From the NCBI GenBank assembly GCA_038213835.1, contig JBBQSN010000071.1:1-17559 (forward strand): DNA of 17,559 bases, in the 5' to 3' direction. The position numbers were made by a program, and so were the translations under genes. The notes under the pieces are model-generated. The model made no database searches. It was not told the origin of the DNA and saw only the letters and a list, made by a program, of their open reading frames with translations. Shown here piece by piece: positions 1 through 7,118 of this stretch (positions are counted from its first letter, which is position 1; each line of letters begins with the position of its first letter). This DNA is from JBBQSN01 sp038213835 (GTDB lineage: Bacteria > Actinomycetota > Actinomycetes > Actinomycetales > CAWJMD01).

Positions 1-148
1 AGGTCGGCGCACACGGCGATCAGCGCCTCCTCCAGCCGGCGCACGTGCGCGACGACGTCGATCGGGTCGGGCAGCCGCAGGATCGGGTAGCCCACCAGCT
101 GACCCGGCCCGTGCCAGGTGAGCTTGCCGCCGCGGTCGACGGCGACCA
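1..148 (-). repeat. second copy of 148-bp lipB segment (period 426 bp)
   Basis: This stretch aligns without gaps to 427-574, at an offset of exactly 426 bp (142 codons). By hand I count about 16 differences in 148 positions, many at third codon positions. A run of about 44 identical bases lies at 52-95. Similarity ends at the CGACCA shared by both copies (143-148 and 569-574). The left end of the copy is cut off by the window edge. Confidence 0.85.
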
Positions 149-767
149 GGGACGAGAGCCGCGCCTCGACCAGCGGCAGCACCTCGGCCACCGTGACGGC
201 CCGGCCGAGCTCCCGGCTGAGCGAGGTGACCCCGGCGTCGGGGATGCCGCAGGGGACGATCCCGTCGGCCCAGCCGAGGTCGCAGTCGGCGTTGACCGCG
301 AAGCCGTGCATCGTGACGCCCCGCGCCACGCGGATGCCGATCGCCGCGACCTTGCGGTCGGGCCCGTGGGCGTCGGCGCGCACCCACACGCCGCTGCGGC
401 CCTGCACCTGCGTGGTGGCCAGCCCGACGTCGGCGCACACCGCCATCAGCATCTCCTCGAGGCGGCGGACGTACGCCACGACGTCGATCGGGTCGGGCAG
501 CCGCAGGATCGGGTAGCCCACGAGCTGGCCGGGGCCGTGCCAGGTGATCTTGCCGCCGCGGTCGACGTCGACCACCGGCGTGCCGTCGAACGGGCGCTCG
601 TGCGCCTCGGTGCGCTTGCCGGCGGTGTAGACCGCTGTGTGCTCGAGCAGCAGCACGGTGTCGTCGCGCTCGCCGGACGCCACGGCGGCGTGCACCTCGC
701 GCTGGCTCGCCCAGCCGTCCAGGTAGTCGACGGTGCCGGGGGCCAGGCCGAGCCGCTCGATCAGCAT
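1..767 (-). CDS. lipB: lipoyl(octanoyl) transferase LipB, partial, with in-frame second partial copy
   Basis: LipB moves octanoyl groups from acyl carrier protein to lipoyl domains in the cytoplasm, the first step of protein lipoylation. I read 255 codons from ATG at 767-765 to the window edge with no stop. Residues 1-208 look like a complete LipB: RGGKITWHGPGQ near 70-81, the lysine in DRKVAAIG (K139) and the catalytic cysteine in PCGIPDAG (C173). Normally the protein would end soon after the VEARL helix near residue 203. Instead it continues in frame into a second DRGGKLTWHGPGQ block (from 211) that matches residues 69-113 at a fixed offset of 142 residues. The gene is divergent from the kinase gene and near the E2 and E3 genes that need lipoate. 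It has no clear Shine-Dalgarno; a TAGGCT box 6 nt upstream suggests a leaderless mRNA. LipB identity is near certain; whether the fusion is natural or an assembly chimera is open. Confidence 0.9.
   Translation of the reverse strand, partial: MLIERLGLAPGTVDYLDGWASQREVHAAVASGERDDTVLLLEHTAVYTAGKRTEAHERPFDGTPVVDVDRGGKITWHGPGQLVGYPILRLPDPIDVVAYVRRLEEMLMAVCADVGLATTQVQGRSGVWVRADAHGPDRKVAAIGIRVARGVTMHGFAVNADCDLGWADGIVPCGIPDAGVTSLSRELGRAVTVAEVLPLVEARLSSLVAVDRGGKLTWHGPGQLVGYPILRLPDPIDVVAHVRRLEEALIAVCAD
427..574 (-). repeat. first copy of 148-bp lipB segment
   Basis: This is the partner of 1-148. It encodes the DVDRGGKITWHGPGQ active-site region and the following helix (residues about 65-114 of LipB). 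It sits at the normal place in the enzyme, so this is the original position and 1-148 is the extra copy. Confidence 0.85.
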
Positions 768-773
768 CCGGCC

Positions 774-779
774 AGCCTA
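774..779 (-). promoter_or_regulatory. -10 box for leaderless lipB
   Basis: On the minus strand TAGGCT is followed by 6 nt (GGCCGG) and then the lipB ATG, which fits TAnnnT boxes of leaderless actinobacterial genes. I see no good -35 box. It overlaps by two bases a TACGCT on the plus strand (778-783) that could serve the divergent kinase gene. Confidence 0.45.
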
Positions 780-783
780 CGCT
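778..783 (+). promoter_or_regulatory. possible -10 box for the kinase gene
   Basis: TACGCT matches TAnnnT and lies 20 nt before the GTG at 804. A GAGGG (789-793) between them could be the ribosome site. No -35 box is evident. The two divergent boxes share bases 778-779, so the polymerases might exclude each other. Confidence 0.3.
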
Positions 784-803
784 CGGCCGAGGGTTCGGCA
801 CCT

Positions 804-2390
804 GTGGACGAACGACGGCAAACAGCCCCACCGGTGGGGTTGGATGGCGAGGTGGATCGAGAAGGTGACGCCGAAGGGGTCGACCGGGACGCGGCACCGG
901 CGCGTCGGTCGGTGCCACCTCAGGTCGAGGGCCTCACGCCCGGTCGGCTGCTGGGCAGCGGCGCCTCCGGCGAGGTCTGGACGGCTGTCGACAGCCGGTC
1001 GGGGCGCACCGTCGCGGTCAAGGTGCTGCGGGCCGACGCCCAGGCTGAGCTGTCCCGGCGCGAGGCCTCGGTGCTGCGCAGGCTCGACCACCCGCACGTG
1101 CTGCGCCTGCACCGCACCGCGCGCACCGCCGACGGTCGGCTCGCCCTGGTCACCGACCACGCCGCGGGCGGCAGCCTCGCCGCCCTGGTGTCCGCCCGGG
1201 GCCCGCTCGACCCGGGCGAGGTCGTCACGGTCCTCACCCCGATTGCCGGTGCGCTGGCCGACCTGCACGAGCGCGGCGTCGTCCACGGTGACGTCTCGCC
1301 CGGGAACGTGTTGTTCCTGGCCGACGGCCGCCCCGTGCTCGCGGACCTCGGGACGGCGGGCCTGCTCGGGGTCGACCCGGCCACGCACGCCACCCCCGGG
1401 TTCGCCGACCCCGCCCTGGCCTCCGGTGGGGGCGTGCAGCCCGGCTCCGACGTGCACGCGCTCGGAGCAGTCGCGTGGTTCGCGCTCACCGGTGCGGCGC
1501 CAGAACCGGCAGGCCACCGACCGCCGCTCATCCCGGTGGCTCCCGCGACCCTGCCCGAGCTGGCCTCGCTGGTGGAGCGTTGCCTGGAGCCCGAGCCGCG
1601 GCGACGTCCGAGCGCGGCCGAGGTCGGCGTCGCCGCGTACCGCGCGGTCGATCCCGTCCCGGTCCGGCTGGTGCCCACCGACCCGCATGCGGAGGCCACC
1701 GACGTCGTGACCCACCGGCTGCGGCAGGACGCCACCCTGGTGCCCGCTCCGGACCCCGGGCGGACGCGGGGGAGCCGCCTCCGACCACTGGTGCTGGCCT
1801 GTACGGCAGGCCTGTTGCTGGTGACGGGAACGGCCGTCGCGGCGTCGTTCGGCGTGCTGCCCGGGCAGGGGCACGCCTCGGCCGGCGCCGCAGCCGACGT
1901 GTCGTCCAGGCCCTCGCCGAGCGTGCCGGGTCCGCGCGCGACGACGATGCTGACGCCGACCTTCACCCCCGACCGCGGCCCGACCACGCCGGACGACGAC
2001 CCGCTGGCGTCGGACGACCTCGCCGTCGCGATCGAGGCCCTGAGCGCGCTACGGGCAGAAGGCTTCTCGACCACCGACCAGGCCCCCCTGCGGTCTGCCA
2101 ACGTCAAGGGGTCCCCGGCACTGAGCGCCGACCTCGCCACGCTGGCCGACCTCGAGCAGCAGCAGGTGCGGCTCGACGGCCTCACCTTCACCGTCGACGA
2201 CGTGGTGGTGCTCGGCCGCGCCGGTGACACCGCGACAGTGCGGGTCACGGTCGTGACCGGCGCCCACCAGGTCGTCGGTCAGGACGCCACCGCAGAGGTG
2301 GTCGAGCAGGTCGAGGCCTCCGCCCCCGCGCCCGTGCGGTTGGTGCTGGTGCGGGTCGACGGACGCTGGCGCGTGAACGAGGTGCTCTGA
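804..2390 (+). CDS. transmembrane Ser/Thr protein kinase (PknB-like catalytic domain)
   Basis: This is a Hanks-type protein kinase, 528 residues from the chosen GTG. It has a glycine loop GSGASGEV (51-58), the ATP lysine in VAVKV (K73), the catalytic loop VVHGDVSPGN with Asp163, and DLG (Asp181) in place of DFG. The usual HRD arginine is glycine (HGD), which suggests it does not depend on activation-loop phosphorylation. One hydrophobic span lies near 329-352. A Pro/Ser/Thr-rich spacer and an outer domain of about 120 residues ending WRVNEVL follow; the end resembles NTF2-like folds, but only weakly. No PASTA repeats are seen. No ATG exists in frame; GTG 804 has GAGGG upstream, while GTG 834 or 852 remain possible. 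The open frame continues upstream of 804 only as antisense of lipB. Substrates are unknown. Confidence 0.88.
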   Translation: MDERRQTAPPVGLDGEVDREGDAEGVDRDAAPARRSVPPQVEGLTPGRLLGSGASGEVWTAVDSRSGRTVAVKVLRADAQAELSRREASVLRRLDHPHVLRLHRTARTADGRLALVTDHAAGGSLAALVSARGPLDPGEVVTVLTPIAGALADLHERGVVHGDVSPGNVLFLADGRPVLADLGTAGLLGVDPATHATPGFADPALASGGGVQPGSDVHALGAVAWFALTGAAPEPAGHRPPLIPVAPATLPELASLVERCLEPEPRRRPSAAEVGVAAYRAVDPVPVRLVPTDPHAEATDVVTHRLRQDATLVPAPDPGRTRGSRLRPLVLACTAGLLLVTGTAVAASFGVLPGQGHASAGAAADVSSRPSPSVPGPRATTMLTPTFTPDRGPTTPDDDPLASDDLAVAIEALSALRAEGFSTTDQAPLRSANVKGSPALSADLATLADLEQQQVRLDGLTFTVDDVVVLGRAGDTATVRVTVVTGAHQVVGQDATAEVVEQVEASAPAPVRLVLVRVDGRWRVNEVL

Positions 2391-2427
2391 TGCGAGTACC
2401 GCGCACCTGGCTCGCAGGCCACCCTCC

Positions 2428-2485
2428 GCGAGTGTGAGCCGCATGCACGACACGCCGGCGTTTCCCGCACGAGGGTCACACTCGC
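2428..2485. repeat. inverted-repeat element between convergent genes
   Basis: GCGAGTGTGA (2428-2437) and TCACACTCGC (2476-2485) are perfect 10-bp inverted repeats around 38 nt that contain CGCCGGCG and GCATGCACGACACG. It fills most of the 113-bp gap between the convergent kinase and epimerase genes. It could be a bidirectional terminator, although the loop is long and there is no T tract, or one copy of a dispersed intergenic repeat family. Confidence 0.6.
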
Positions 2486-2503
2486 AGGGAACGGGAGCGC
2501 GGC

Positions 2504-3394
2504 TCAGCCGGCGGCGACCCAGCTCATGGCGGAGGCGATGTCCGGGTGCTCGAACTCGAAACCGGCGTCGAGCAGCGCCTGGGGCGCCAGCCGGTGGCTC
2601 GCCAGCACGTTGCCGGCGAACTCCCCGAGCGCCAGCTTGAGCGCGGGCGGCGGTACCACGACGACGGCCGGACGGTGCAGCGCCTTCGCGAGCTCCGCGG
2701 TGAAGTCCTTGTTGCGCACCGGGTCCGGGGCGGCGACGTTCACCGGTCCGCTCACGTCGTTCTCGAGCAGGAACCGGATGACCGACAGGGTGTCCGGCAG
2801 CGTGATCCAGCTCCACCACATCCGGCCACGGCCCATCGGCCCGCCCAGACCGAGCTTGAACAGCGGCAGGAGCTTGCCGAGCGACCCGCCGTCGCGGCCG
2901 AGGACCAGCGAGGTGCGCAGGTGCACCACCCGGATGCCGACGTCCTCGGCGGGACGGGCAGCGGCCTCCCACTCCTCGCAGACGTCAGCGAGGAAGCCGT
3001 CGCCGCGGGGGTGCGTCTCCGGCACGACGGTCTCGCCGGTATCGCCGTAGTAGTCCTGCCCGGAGGCCTGCACGATCACCGTCGGCGGACGCGGCAGGGC
3101 AGCCAGCGCCGTGGCGAGGGTGCGCGAGGAGTCGAGCCGCGAGTCACGGATGACGCGCTTGAACTCGCTCGACCACCGCTTGTCGCCGACGCCGGCGCCG
3201 GAGAGGTTGATCGCGGCGTCGACGCCCTCCAGCGCGGCCGGGTCGAGGGTGCCCGAGGACGGGTCCCACTCGACCTCCTCCGCGGTGCGGGGGATCCGAC
3301 GCACCAGCTGCACGATCTCGTGGCCGTCGGAGCGCAGCTGATCCACGAGCGGGACACCGATGAACCCCGACGCCCCGCTGAGGACCACCCTCAC
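2504..3394 (-). CDS. TIGR01777 family NAD(P)-dependent epimerase (YfcH-like)
   Basis: This is a 296-residue extended short-chain dehydrogenase-like protein. The N-terminus has the dinucleotide-binding motif GASGFIG (residues 7-13). ASGQDYYGDTG near the middle corresponds to the S/Y region of the family. The C-terminal 50 residues (from about 245, APQALLDAGFEFEHPD) match the DUF1731 tail of TIGR01777 proteins. The substrate is unknown for this family. The GTG start at 3394 has only a weak GGTG upstream. It is the last gene of the probable lpdA-E2-epimerase transcript, 40 bp after the E2 stop, with a short hairpin between. Family assignment is firm; function is not. Confidence 0.9.
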   Translation of the reverse strand: MRVVLSGASGFIGVPLVDQLRSDGHEIVQLVRRIPRTAEEVEWDPSSGTLDPAALEGVDAAINLSGAGVGDKRWSSEFKRVIRDSRLDSSRTLATALAALPRPPTVIVQASGQDYYGDTGETVVPETHPRGDGFLADVCEEWEAAARPAEDVGIRVVHLRTSLVLGRDGGSLGKLLPLFKLGLGGPMGRGRMWWSWITLPDTLSVIRFLLENDVSGPVNVAAPDPVRNKDFTAELAKALHRPAVVVVPPPALKLALGEFAGNVLASHRLAPQALLDAGFEFEHPDIASAMSWVAAG

Positions 3395-3416
3395 CGTCGT
3401 GCACCGGTGGGGGACG

Positions 3417-3434
3417 GGACGGGGAGGGCCGTCC
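3417..3434 (-). terminator. short intercistronic hairpin after the E2 gene
   Basis: GGACGG (minus-strand reading) sits immediately after the E2 stop codon and pairs with CCGTCC across 6 nt. There is no T tract. It could be a weak attenuator or an mRNA-stabilising stem that lowers expression of the epimerase gene. Confidence 0.35.
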
Positions 3435-5531
3435 TCACAGGTTGAGGTCGCTGTCGAAGGCGCCCTCTTCCAGACGCTCCTTGATCGTGGTGAGGAACCG
3501 GGCGGCGTCGGCGCCGTCCACCAGGCGGTGGTCGTACGACAGGGCCAGGTACATCATCGAGCGGATCGCGATCGTCTCGTCGCCGTCGACGTCGGTGACG
3601 ACGACCGGGCGCTTGACGACCGCGCCGGTGCCGAGGATCGCGACCTGCGGCTGGTTGATGATCGGGGTGTCGAACAGTGCGCCCCGGCTCCCGGTGTTGG
3701 TGAGCGTGAACGTGCCGCCACCGAGCTCGTCCGGGGTCACCTTGTTGCTGCGCGTCCGCGCCGCGAGGTCGGCGATCTTGCGGGCGAGACCGGCGATGTT
3801 GAGGTCGCCGGCGTCCCTGATGACCGGGACGAACAGGCCCTTCTCGGTGTCGACTGCGATGCCCAGGTTCTCCTGGGCCGGGTAGACGATCGTGTCGTCC
3901 TCGATCGTGGCGTTCACCTTCGGGTGCGCCTTGAGCGCCTCGACCGTCGCCAGCGCCAGGAAGGGCAGGAACGACAGCTTGACGCCCTCGCGCTGCTCGA
4001 ACGAGACCTTGGCCCGCCCGCGCAGCCGCGCCACCTTGCTGAGGTCGACCTCGACCACGGTGGTGAGCTGCGCGGAGACCTGCAGCGACTCCACCATCCG
4101 GGTCGCGATCAGCTTGCGCATCCGCGACATCTTCTCGGTGGTGCCGCGCTGTGCGGCGACGGCCGGCGCCTTCGTGCCGCTCGACGACGAGGCCGACGGC
4201 GCCGACGCGGCCGGTGCGGCGGCCGGCTCCGGCTCCGGCGCGGGATCGGCGGCCTTCTTGGCCTCCTCGGCGGCGGCCAGGACGTCCTGCTTGCGGATCC
4301 GGCCGCCGACGCCCGTGCCGGTCAGGGCCGACAGGTCGACCCCGTGCTCGGACGCGAGCTTGCGCACCAGCGGCGTGACGTAGCCGGCGGCGTCGCCGCT
4401 CGACGGCCCGCTCGGCGACGCAGCGGGCGCCTGGGACTGCGAGGTGGGCTGCTCGGCGGAGGCCTCGCGGCGCTCGTCGCGAGGGCCGTCCTGGCCACCG
4501 GCGGGGGCCTGCGCCGGCTCGGGCTCGGACGCCTTCTCCTCCTGGGCCTCGGTGGCCTGCGGGGAGGGCTGGGTGGACTCCTCGGGCACCTCCTCGTCCT
4601 GCGGCTTCTCGTCCTGCGGCTCCTCGTCCTGCGGCTTCTCGTCCTGCGGCTTCTCGGGCTCAGCCGGCTCGGGCTCGGCCGGCTCGGGCTCGGGCTCGGC
4701 CGGCTTCGCCTCGGGCTCGGCGGGCTTCGCCTCGGGCTCGGCCTGCTCGGCTTCGGGCTCGGGCGCTGCGCCGGACCCGTCGCCGACCACGGCCAGCGGG
4801 GCGCCGACCTCGACGGTCTCGTCCTCGGCGACCAGGATCTTCTGCAGCGTGCCGGCGACGGGCGAGGGGATCTCGGTGTCCACCTTGTCGGTGGAGACCT
4901 CGAGCAGCGGCTCGTCGACCTCGACGGCGTCGCCCTCGGCCTTGAGCCAGCGGGTCACGGTGCCCTCGGTGACGCTCTCGCCGAGCGCCGGCATCACGAC
5001 CTCCGTGCCACCGCCACCGCCGGAGGACTGCTCCGGGGCCGGCTCGTCCTGCTGCTCGGGCTGCTCGGTGCCCTCAGCGGGACCGCCGGAGGCGGCGGGC
5101 GCGTCGCCGGAGGGCTGCTCGGCCTCGACCGGCGCCTCGGAGCTGGGCTGCTCGGCCGGCGCCTCGTCCTGCTCGGCCGGCTCCTCGTCCTGCTGGGGCT
5201 CCTCGTCCTGCTCGGCGGGCTCGTCGTCCTGCTCGTCCTGTGCGGTGTCCTCGGACTGCGCGGAGCCGCCGCTGTCGCTGCCCCCGCCGCCGGAGCCGTC
5301 GCCGATCCGGGCCAGCACGGCGCCGACCTCGACCGTCTCGTCCTCCTCGACCAGGATCTCCTCGAGCGTCCCCGCGACCGGCGAGGGGATCTCGGTGTCG
5401 ACCTTGTCGGTGGAGACCTCGAGCAGCGGCTCGTCGACCTCCACGGTGTCGCCGACGGACTTGAGCCAACGGGTGACGGTGCCCTCGGTGACGCTCTCAC
5501 CCAGGGCGGGCATCTCGACGGAGCTGGACAT
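3435..5531 (-). CDS. sucB: dihydrolipoamide acyltransferase (E2 of 2-oxoacid dehydrogenase), two lipoyl domains
   Basis: E2 core of pyruvate and/or 2-oxoglutarate dehydrogenase, 698 residues. Domain order: lipoyl 1 (about 1-80, Lys43 in TDKVDTE); acidic linker; lipoyl 2 (about 175-252, Lys216); a second very acidic Pro/Glu/Gln/Lys linker (about 255-380); the E1/E3-binding domain YVTPLVRKLA to about 420; then the acyltransferase domain with YDHRLVDG (His668, Asp672). ATG 5531 is preceded by GGAGA. It lies 53 bp after lpdA. In Actinomycetota the protein named SucB, AceF or DlaT usually serves the PDH complex, because ODH has a fused E1 (Kgd/OdhA). PDH E2, or a shared E2, is therefore at least as likely as a succinyltransferase. 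The linkers are longer and more acidic than the usual Ala/Pro linkers. Confidence 0.95.
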   Translation of the reverse strand: MSSSVEMPALGESVTEGTVTRWLKSVGDTVEVDEPLLEVSTDKVDTEIPSPVAGTLEEILVEEDETVEVGAVLARIGDGSGGGGSDSGGSAQSEDTAQDEQDDEPAEQDEEPQQDEEPAEQDEAPAEQPSSEAPVEAEQPSGDAPAASGGPAEGTEQPEQQDEPAPEQSSGGGGGTEVVMPALGESVTEGTVTRWLKAEGDAVEVDEPLLEVSTDKVDTEIPSPVAGTLQKILVAEDETVEVGAPLAVVGDGSGAAPEPEAEQAEPEAKPAEPEAKPAEPEPEPAEPEPAEPEKPQDEKPQDEEPQDEKPQDEEVPEESTQPSPQATEAQEEKASEPEPAQAPAGGQDGPRDERREASAEQPTSQSQAPAASPSGPSSGDAAGYVTPLVRKLASEHGVDLSALTGTGVGGRIRKQDVLAAAEEAKKAADPAPEPEPAAAPAASAPSASSSSGTKAPAVAAQRGTTEKMSRMRKLIATRMVESLQVSAQLTTVVEVDLSKVARLRGRAKVSFEQREGVKLSFLPFLALATVEALKAHPKVNATIEDDTIVYPAQENLGIAVDTEKGLFVPVIRDAGDLNIAGLARKIADLAARTRSNKVTPDELGGGTFTLTNTGSRGALFDTPIINQPQVAILGTGAVVKRPVVVTDVDGDETIAIRSMMYLALSYDHRLVDGADAARFLTTIKERLEEGAFDSDLNL
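4591..4650 (-). repeat. perfect 2 x 30-bp tandem repeat in E2 linker
   Basis: 4591-4620 and 4621-4650 are identical. Each contains two 15-bp units encoding QDEKP or QDEEP. The repeat continues into imperfect AEPEAKP and AEPEPEP units up to about 4745. Slippage here would change linker length in steps of five residues without a frameshift. Confidence 0.85.
4861..4922 (-). repeat. lipoyl-domain DNA repeat, copy in domain 2
   Basis: This matches 5380-5441 with one mismatch (4881 versus 5400) at an offset of 519 bp (173 codons). It encodes the EPLLEVSTDKVDTEIPS part of lipoyl domain 2, including the lipoylated lysine. Confidence 0.8.
5380..5441 (-). repeat. lipoyl-domain DNA repeat, copy in domain 1
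   Basis: This is the partner of 4861-4922, coding the same segment of lipoyl domain 1. The near identity at DNA level is greater than in the rest of the two domains, which suggests gene conversion or a recent duplication. Confidence 0.8.
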
Positions 5532-5584
5532 CGGTTCTCCGATCTTGTGTGTCGCTGCTGGGCTGGGACGCGGGGCTGGGTGGG

Positions 5585-6970
5585 TCAGTTGTGCACGTGC
5601 AGGGGCTTGCCGGCCAGCGCCAGGTGCGCCTCGCCGAGCGACTCGTTCTGGGTCGGGTGCGCGTGGAGCAGGCTCGCGACGTCCTCCGGCCAGGCCTCCC
5701 AGTTGACGATGAGCGAGGCCTCGCCGACCTGCTCACCCATCCGGGCACCCACCGCGACGAACCCGACGACGGGTCCCTCCTTCTCGCGGATCAGCTTGAC
5801 GAAGCCGGTGGTGCCGAGGATCTGGCTCTTGCCGTTGCCCCCCAGGTTGTACTCGAACACCTCGACCCGGTCGTCGCCGTACTTCTCCTTGGCCTGCGCC
5901 TCCGTGAGGCCGACCGAGGCCACCTCGGGGTCGCAGTAGGTGACGCGGGGGATCGAGGGGTCGAGCACCGGCATCGGGTTCAGGCCGGCGATCTCCTCGG
6001 CCACGAAGATGCCGTGGGCGAAGCCACGGTGGGCCAGCTGCAGGCCGGGGACGAGGTCGCCGACCGCGTACACGCCGTCGACCCCCGTGCGCAGCCGTTC
6101 GTCGGTGATGACGAAGCCGCGGTCGACGGTGACGCCGGCCTCCTCGTAGCCCAGGCCGGTGCCGTTCGGGCCGCGGCCCACGGCCACCAGCAGCAGGTCG
6201 GCCTCGATCGTGTCGCCGCTCTCGAGCGAGACCTTCACGCCGGAGCTGTTCTGATCGACCCCGGAGAACCGGACGCCGGTCTTGAACGCGATCTTGCGCT
6301 TGCGGAAGGCGCGCTCGAGCACCTTGCTGGCGGCCTCGTCCTCGCCGGGCACCAGGCGCGGCAGCGCCTCGACGATGGTGACGTCGGCGCCGAAGGACTT
6401 CCAGACGCTGGCGAACTCGACGCCGATCACGCCGCCGCCGAGGACCACGACGCTGTCCGGCACGTGGTCAAGGGTCAGCGCCTGGTCGGAGGTGATGACC
6501 CGGCCGCCGATCTCCAGACCGGGCAGCGAGCGGGCGTAGGACCCGGTGGCCAGCACCACGTTCTTGCCGGTCAGGGTGCGGTCGCCGACGGTGACGGTGG
6601 TGGGGGAGGACAGCCGTCCCTCGCCCTCGACCACGGTGACCTGGTGCGCCTTCGCCAGGCCCTGCAGGCCCTTGTAGAGGCGCGAGACGATGCCGTCCTT
6701 GTACTCGTTCACGGCGGCCATGTCGACGCCCTCGAGCGTGGCGCGCACCCCGAACTTGCCGGCCTCGCGTGCGCCGTCGGCGATCTCCGCCGAGTGCAGC
6801 AGGGCCTTGGTGGGGATGCAGCCGTTGTGCAGGCAGGTGCCGCCGAGCTTGCCCTTCTCGACGAGGGCGACGCTCAGCCCCAGCTCGGACGCCCGGAACG
6901 CGCAGGCGTAGCCGCCGCTCCCACCTCCCAGGATGACGATGTCGAAGGTGTCGCCGGTGGCCTCGGCCAT
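5585..6970 (-). CDS. lpdA: dihydrolipoyl dehydrogenase (E3)
   Basis: E3 flavoprotein of 461 residues that reoxidises dihydrolipoyl groups with NAD+ for the 2-oxoacid dehydrogenases and the glycine cleavage system. The FAD motif GGGSGG (15-20) is near the N-terminus, and the redox disulfide is GGTCLHNGC (Cys46, Cys51). A second dinucleotide motif, VVLGGGVIGVEFA, and the FAD motif VYAVGDL follow. The C-terminal dimer-interface catalytic pair is in HPTQNE (His438, Glu443). The start is ATG 6970, because AGGAG lies 9 nt upstream; the frame is open further upstream to 7078 but that part is not protein-like. It is the first gene of the lpdA-E2-epimerase transcript. Confidence 0.96.
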   Translation of the reverse strand: MAEATGDTFDIVILGGGSGGYACAFRASELGLSVALVEKGKLGGTCLHNGCIPTKALLHSAEIADGAREAGKFGVRATLEGVDMAAVNEYKDGIVSRLYKGLQGLAKAHQVTVVEGEGRLSSPTTVTVGDRTLTGKNVVLATGSYARSLPGLEIGGRVITSDQALTLDHVPDSVVVLGGGVIGVEFASVWKSFGADVTIVEALPRLVPGEDEAASKVLERAFRKRKIAFKTGVRFSGVDQNSSGVKVSLESGDTIEADLLLVAVGRGPNGTGLGYEEAGVTVDRGFVITDERLRTGVDGVYAVGDLVPGLQLAHRGFAHGIFVAEEIAGLNPMPVLDPSIPRVTYCDPEVASVGLTEAQAKEKYGDDRVEVFEYNLGGNGKSQILGTTGFVKLIREKEGPVVGFVAVGARMGEQVGEASLIVNWEAWPEDVASLLHAHPTQNESLGEAHLALAGKPLHVHN

Positions 6971-7047
6971 GAGGGTTCGCTCCTGTGGGTCCGGCCCGGC
7001 GGCAGTGGTCGTGCGCGTGCCGGGAGGTGTCCTGTCGGTGTGTGCCC

Positions 7048-7078
7048 ATCCTGGCACTACCCAGCGCACTCGTCGCAA
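7048..7078 (-). promoter_or_regulatory. weak candidate promoter for lpdA operon
   Basis: On the minus strand TTGCGA (7078-7073) and CAGGAT (7053-7048) are separated by 19 bp, with about 70 nt to the lpdA start. The match to a housekeeping sigma promoter is modest, so this is only a candidate. Confidence 0.22.
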
Positions 7079-7106
7079 CGGGACCCCATCGCGTCCAGCT
7101 CGCCGC

Positions 7107-7112
7107 TACCGT
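7107..7112 (+). promoter_or_regulatory. -10 box for leaderless gene at 7119
   Basis: TACCGT is followed by 6 nt and then ATG 7119, with no Shine-Dalgarno. This spacing is the same as at lipB and hisF. Confidence 0.45.
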
Positions 7113-7118
7113 TGGTGC

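Noticed and set aside
45..803. Long upstream extension of the kinase reading frame
   Set aside because: It is exactly antisense to lipB, its Asp/Ala/Arg/His-rich composition is typical of a GC-rich shadow frame, and kinase homology starts only near 930.
4444..5706. Ser/Cys/Gly-rich plus-strand frame that looks like a repetitive surface protein
   Set aside because: It is the antisense image of the QDEKP/AEPE linker repeats and lipoyl domains of E2; it has no signal peptide or ribosome site.
3360..5939. Very long open frame antisense to the E2 gene (Leu/Gly-rich)
   Set aside because: The opposite strand encodes a clear E2 with all domains; the antisense frame is kept open by GC bias and by the repeated acidic linker.
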